From JALXCH01 sp964495805 (lineage in GTDB: Bacteria > Calditrichota > Calditrichia > RBG-13-44-9): a stretch of 45,016 bases of DNA. Position 1 is the first letter of the stretch, and every line of letters starts with the position of its first letter. Where the stretch lies: assembly GCA_964495805.1 (NCBI GenBank), contig CAZBWV010000099.1:1-45016 (forward strand). The letters run 5' to 3'. A program made the translations under genes and the position numbers. The notes beneath the pieces are model-generated. The model was not told the origin of the DNA, did no database searches, and was given only the letters and a program-made list of their open reading frames with translations. Below, piece by piece: positions 42,566 through 45,016 of the stretch.

Positions 42566-44383
42566 TTGAACCACACACGACGATTTATTCGTTACTTTTT
42601 TCCGTATAAATATCGTATTCTGGGCGGACTCATTGCCACTGCCATTATGGGATTCAGCGACACGCTGCTGGCTGTCGCCATGGGAGTGTTCTTCGATACT
42701 CTTACTAAAATTCAGACGCTGGTGGCCAGCGGCAAAGAAATTGTGCTGCACCACGTCATCGAAAAAGGCGGATTCCGACTGCTGACGCTGGATTTAAACG
42801 GACAGCACGATGTCATTCGCTTCATTGTCACATTCGGTCTGGTGGTTATTGCCATAGTGCTGGTGAAAGTCACCTTTGTGTATCTTCGCGAATATTTGAT
42901 GAATTCCACCTCTCAGAAATTTCTGATGCGCATTCGTCAGGACATATTCGATCACATCATTTTGCTCCCCATGCGCTTTTTCGATAGCGAACGCACCGGG
43001 AACATTGTCGCACGTATTACCAACGATGTCATGCAGCTGGAGAATTCCATGACCTCCATGGTGCAATTCACACAAAACCTGATTTACACCGTGGTGTACG
43101 TTACTGCCATGTTTCTGACCAACTGGAAGCTTACCCTGATGGCACTGTTTGTTTTCCCCTTTGCGGGAGTGATTATAAAATTTTTTGGGGATCGAATCCG
43201 CAAAGTGAGCCGGGATATTTCGGTGAACATTGCCGATATCACTTCCTTTTTACAGGAGAAAATTCTCTCCATTAAAATTGTCAAAGGATTTACCCGCGAA
43301 GAATTCGAACGCCGTAACTTCGAAAAAAAATCGCGCCAGAACTATGAATACGGATTGAAAATCGTGCGACTGGTGGCACTGCTCAAACCATTTAATGAAG
43401 TGTTCAGTACAGTGGGAATGGCGCTGATGGTCCTGTTTTGTTCCTGGCAAATTAGCACCGGCAGTATGACCATCGGGACGTTTATTACTTTTTTGGGATT
43501 GCTCACCATGGCTTACAAGCCAATTAAAGCGCTGGGGGATTCCAATGTGATTTTTCAGAAAGCCATGGCTTCTGCTGCCCGTATTTACGAACTGTTAGAC
43601 GAACCCACCGAATACGACGCTCACGAATCCCGTAAGCGCACCGTACCCTCCATCCGCGGTGATGTGGAATTCCAGCATGTTACCTTTAGCTATAATGGTA
43701 CCGTCCGAGCGTTAGACGATGTCAGCTTTTTTGTTCCCGCCGGAAAAACCGTTGCATTAGTGGGACCCAGCGGCGCGGGGAAAACCACCATCATCAACCT
43801 GATTCCCCGATTTTACACGGTAACCCGGGGGAAAGTTTTAATTGACGGTATCGACGTTCGGGATTTCCCCCTGCACAATCTGCGCAGTTTTATTAGCATT
43901 GTACCGCAGGAAACGGTGCTGTTTTCCACCACCATCATGGAAAACATCCGTTACGGAAGATTGGACGCCAGCGACGAAGAAGTCATGGAAGCAGCCAAAC
44001 TGGCCAACGCCCACGAATTCATCATTCGTATGGAACACGGTTACCATACCCATGTAGGTGAACAGGGTGCACAGCTTTCCGGTGGGCAGCGTCAGCGTAT
44101 CGCCATCGCCCGGGCTATCCTGCGCAATCCACGCATCCTGCTGTTAGACGAAGCCACCTCCGCTCTGGACACCGAAAGCGAAATCCTGGTGCAAAAAGCT
44201 CTGGAGGAGCTGATGCGGAACCGGACCTCCTTTGTCATCGCTCACCGGCTTTCTACCATCCTGAATGCCGATGAAATTCTGGTGATTGATCGGGGGAAAT
44301 TGGTGGAACGGGGTACCCATAGGGAACTTTTAGAACAAAACGGTCTGTATGCCCAATTGTACCACAAACAGTTCCGCACCTGA
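42566..44383 (+). CDS. MsbA-like ABC exporter (fused membrane and ATPase domains)
   Basis: 605 residues. TTG at 42566 is preferred because GGAG lies six bases upstream; another TTG four codons earlier lacks one. Six membrane helices occupy residues 1-310; the ATPase domain starts near residue 355. Walker A GPSGAGKTT, Q-loop SIVPQETVLF, signature LSGGQRQRIAIARAIL, Walker B RILLLDEATSALD and the H-loop in VIAHRLST are intact. The length and layout fit lipid A flippase MsbA or a general multidrug exporter. The O-antigen ligase just upstream favours a lipid cargo (inference). No terminator was recognised after it. Confidence 0.93.
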   Translation: MNHTRRFIRYFFPYKYRILGGLIATAIMGFSDTLLAVAMGVFFDTLTKIQTLVASGKEIVLHHVIEKGGFRLLTLDLNGQHDVIRFIVTFGLVVIAIVLVKVTFVYLREYLMNSTSQKFLMRIRQDIFDHIILLPMRFFDSERTGNIVARITNDVMQLENSMTSMVQFTQNLIYTVVYVTAMFLTNWKLTLMALFVFPFAGVIIKFFGDRIRKVSRDISVNIADITSFLQEKILSIKIVKGFTREEFERRNFEKKSRQNYEYGLKIVRLVALLKPFNEVFSTVGMALMVLFCSWQISTGSMTIGTFITFLGLLTMAYKPIKALGDSNVIFQKAMASAARIYELLDEPTEYDAHESRKRTVPSIRGDVEFQHVTFSYNGTVRALDDVSFFVPAGKTVALVGPSGAGKTTIINLIPRFYTVTRGKVLIDGIDVRDFPLHNLRSFISIVPQETVLFSTTIMENIRYGRLDASDEEVMEAAKLANAHEFIIRMEHGYHTHVGEQGAQLSGGQRQRIAIARAILRNPRILLLDEATSALDTESEILVQKALEELMRNRTSFVIAHRLSTILNADEILVIDRGKLVERGTHRELLEQNGLYAQLYHKQFRT

Positions 44384-44549
44384 AAATGCACCCTTAAAAG
44401 TGGTGATTCCGGACATGGTGTTGTTAGTGACATCTAATGGGCAAAACAAATCGCACGAAACAGAATGCCCCTCCTTTAAATAATTTTTTTGTGAATCCAG
44501 ATAGTGAAGAAAGAGTTTCTTTTCCAGGAACTGTCCGTTTCGGGGGAAC

Positions 44550-44577
44550 AAAAAAACCTGGCCAACTCATGCCAGGT
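44550..44577 (-). terminator. Intrinsic terminator of tRNA-Glu
   Basis: ACCTGGC (44577-44571) and GCCAGGT (44562-44556) form a 7-bp stem with an 8-base loop on the minus strand, followed by seven U residues. Confidence 0.88.
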
Positions 44578-44590
44578 GAGGTATTAAGAG

Positions 44591-44663
44591 CGGCGCGTAC
44601 GGGATTTGAACCCGTGTTACCGACGTGAGAGGCCGGCGTCCTAGACCCCTAGACGAACGCGCC
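44591..44663 (-). tRNA. tRNA-Glu (anticodon CUC)
   Basis: 73 bases, no encoded CCA. Acceptor GGCGCGT pairs with ACGCGCC. D stem GTCT/GGAC. Anticodon stem CCGGC/GTCGG with loop CTCTCAC gives CTC at 34-36. The T arm is ACGGG-TTCAAAT-CCCGT. The discriminator base is G, as expected for Glu. It is the only minus-strand gene to the right of 26.4 kb and is transcribed towards the ABC gene. Confidence 0.95.
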
Positions 44664-44682
44664 ATCTGAATAAAGCGCGGTG

Positions 44683-44711
44683 AATTTACACCTTTTTTAA
44701 TGATAAATCAA
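44683..44711 (-). promoter_or_regulatory. Candidate sigma70 promoter of tRNA-Glu
   Basis: TTGATT and TAAATT with 17 bases between them on the minus strand; expected start about 13 bases before the mature tRNA. Confidence 0.5.
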
Positions 44712-44845
44712 CCGCAATTTCAGAAATGGGGTTAGAAAGCATTGGATGGATAAAGGGCGTAGGGGTAAAGGGGGATGTGGGATATGGGGGGAATAGGGGT
44801 TATAGGGGATATAAGGGATATAAGGGGAATAAGGGGGATAAAGGG

Positions 44846-44881
44846 ATGTAAAATGTAAAATGTGAAATGTGAAAATGTAAA
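44846..44881. repeat. Heptanucleotide tandem repeat (ATGTAAA), 5 units
   Basis: ATGTAAA at 44846 and 44853, ATGTGAA at 44860, an 8-base variant at 44867, ATGTAAA at 44875. The unit is the reverse complement of the ATTTTAC tract at 21509-21543. Confidence 0.85.
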
Positions 44882-45016
44882 ATGAATGGAGGTTATGGGA
44901 TGTGAGGAGTATTGGGGGGAATTGTGAAGGTAAGGGTTGAAGGTGTATAAAGGATTTAATAAGAGTTTGGAAGAGAAAAAGAGCGGGATGGGGTGGATGA
45001 AATGTTTACGGATGTC

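Larger units (their letters stand above)
44664..45016. other. 353-base tail: tRNA promoter then low-complexity purine-rich DNA
   Basis: After the tRNA promoter region, positions 44750-45016 are strongly G/A-rich on the plus strand with irregular ATAAGGGG-type repeats (44800-44845), the heptamer tract at 44846-44881, and no ORF. Its function is unknown. Confidence 0.7.

Noticed and set aside
44800..44881. CRISPR-like array in the right-hand tail
   Set aside because: The repeats are 7-10 bases with no spacers of constant length and no cas genes; it is low-complexity DNA.

Overview
The window looks like chromosome of an anaerobic or microaerobic Gram-negative bacterium of the Fibrobacterota-Chlorobiota-Bacteroidota supergroup. 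A Calditrichota-like organism is my best guess; the sequence carries no rRNA or other marker that settles it. Reasons: many signal-peptide beta-barrel outer-membrane proteins, lipoproteins, an O-antigen ligase, a secreted metalloprotease ending in a type IX-like sorting domain, superoxide reductase plus flavodiiron protein, and fermentation-type Ptb/Buk and malic enzyme.

Layout. All protein genes from the left edge to 26.37 kb are on the minus strand; all from 26.74 kb to 44.4 kb are on the plus strand. Minus side, left to right: a frameshifted porin-like remnant running off the left edge; four outer-membrane proteins, one of them a BamA/TamA-type barrel, and a small secreted protein made of two repeats (0.5-5.3 kb); a GltS-type carrier (5.5-6.7 kb); two tandem DUF1254/DUF1214 lipoproteins with an outer-membrane partner (6.9-10.6 kb); an AI-2E family permease; an exported aspartase, a DcaP-like porin and an exported L-asparaginase (11.9-16.3 kb); a 5'-nucleotidase split into two genes with an L,D-transpeptidase-like lipoprotein between them (16.8-19.4 kb); a protein methyltransferase and a LarA-like protein (19.4-21.4 kb); a flavodiiron protein; ptb-buk plus a small HMA-like protein (22.8-25.1 kb); a CheY-like regulator; superoxide reductase.

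Plus side: a PDZ/radical-SAM DUF512 protein, Der GTPase, the metalloprotease, PTS IIC-IID and HPr, a small kinase-helix-like protein with a receiver-first histidine kinase and a zinc-ribbon protein, the NfeD-slipin pair, a PAS-GAF histidine kinase, malic enzyme, O-antigen ligase and an MsbA-like exporter. A minus-strand tRNA-Glu(CUC) and a G-rich noncoding tail close the window.

How they may work together (inference). Asparaginase and aspartase both carry signal peptides and flank a porin, and a GltS carrier lies nearby. This suggests Asn to Asp to fumarate plus ammonia in the periplasm. Ptb/Buk gives ATP from acyl-CoA. Malic enzyme makes pyruvate and has a Rex-like (NADH-sensing) palindrome at its promoter. 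SOR and flavodiiron protein would deal with superoxide and oxygen. The PTS genes here lack IIA, IIB and Enzyme I.

Noncoding features of note are heptanucleotide repeat tracts at three distant intergenic sites, a 328-bp segment bounded by 19-nt inverted repeats, four intrinsic terminators and several sigma70-type promoters.
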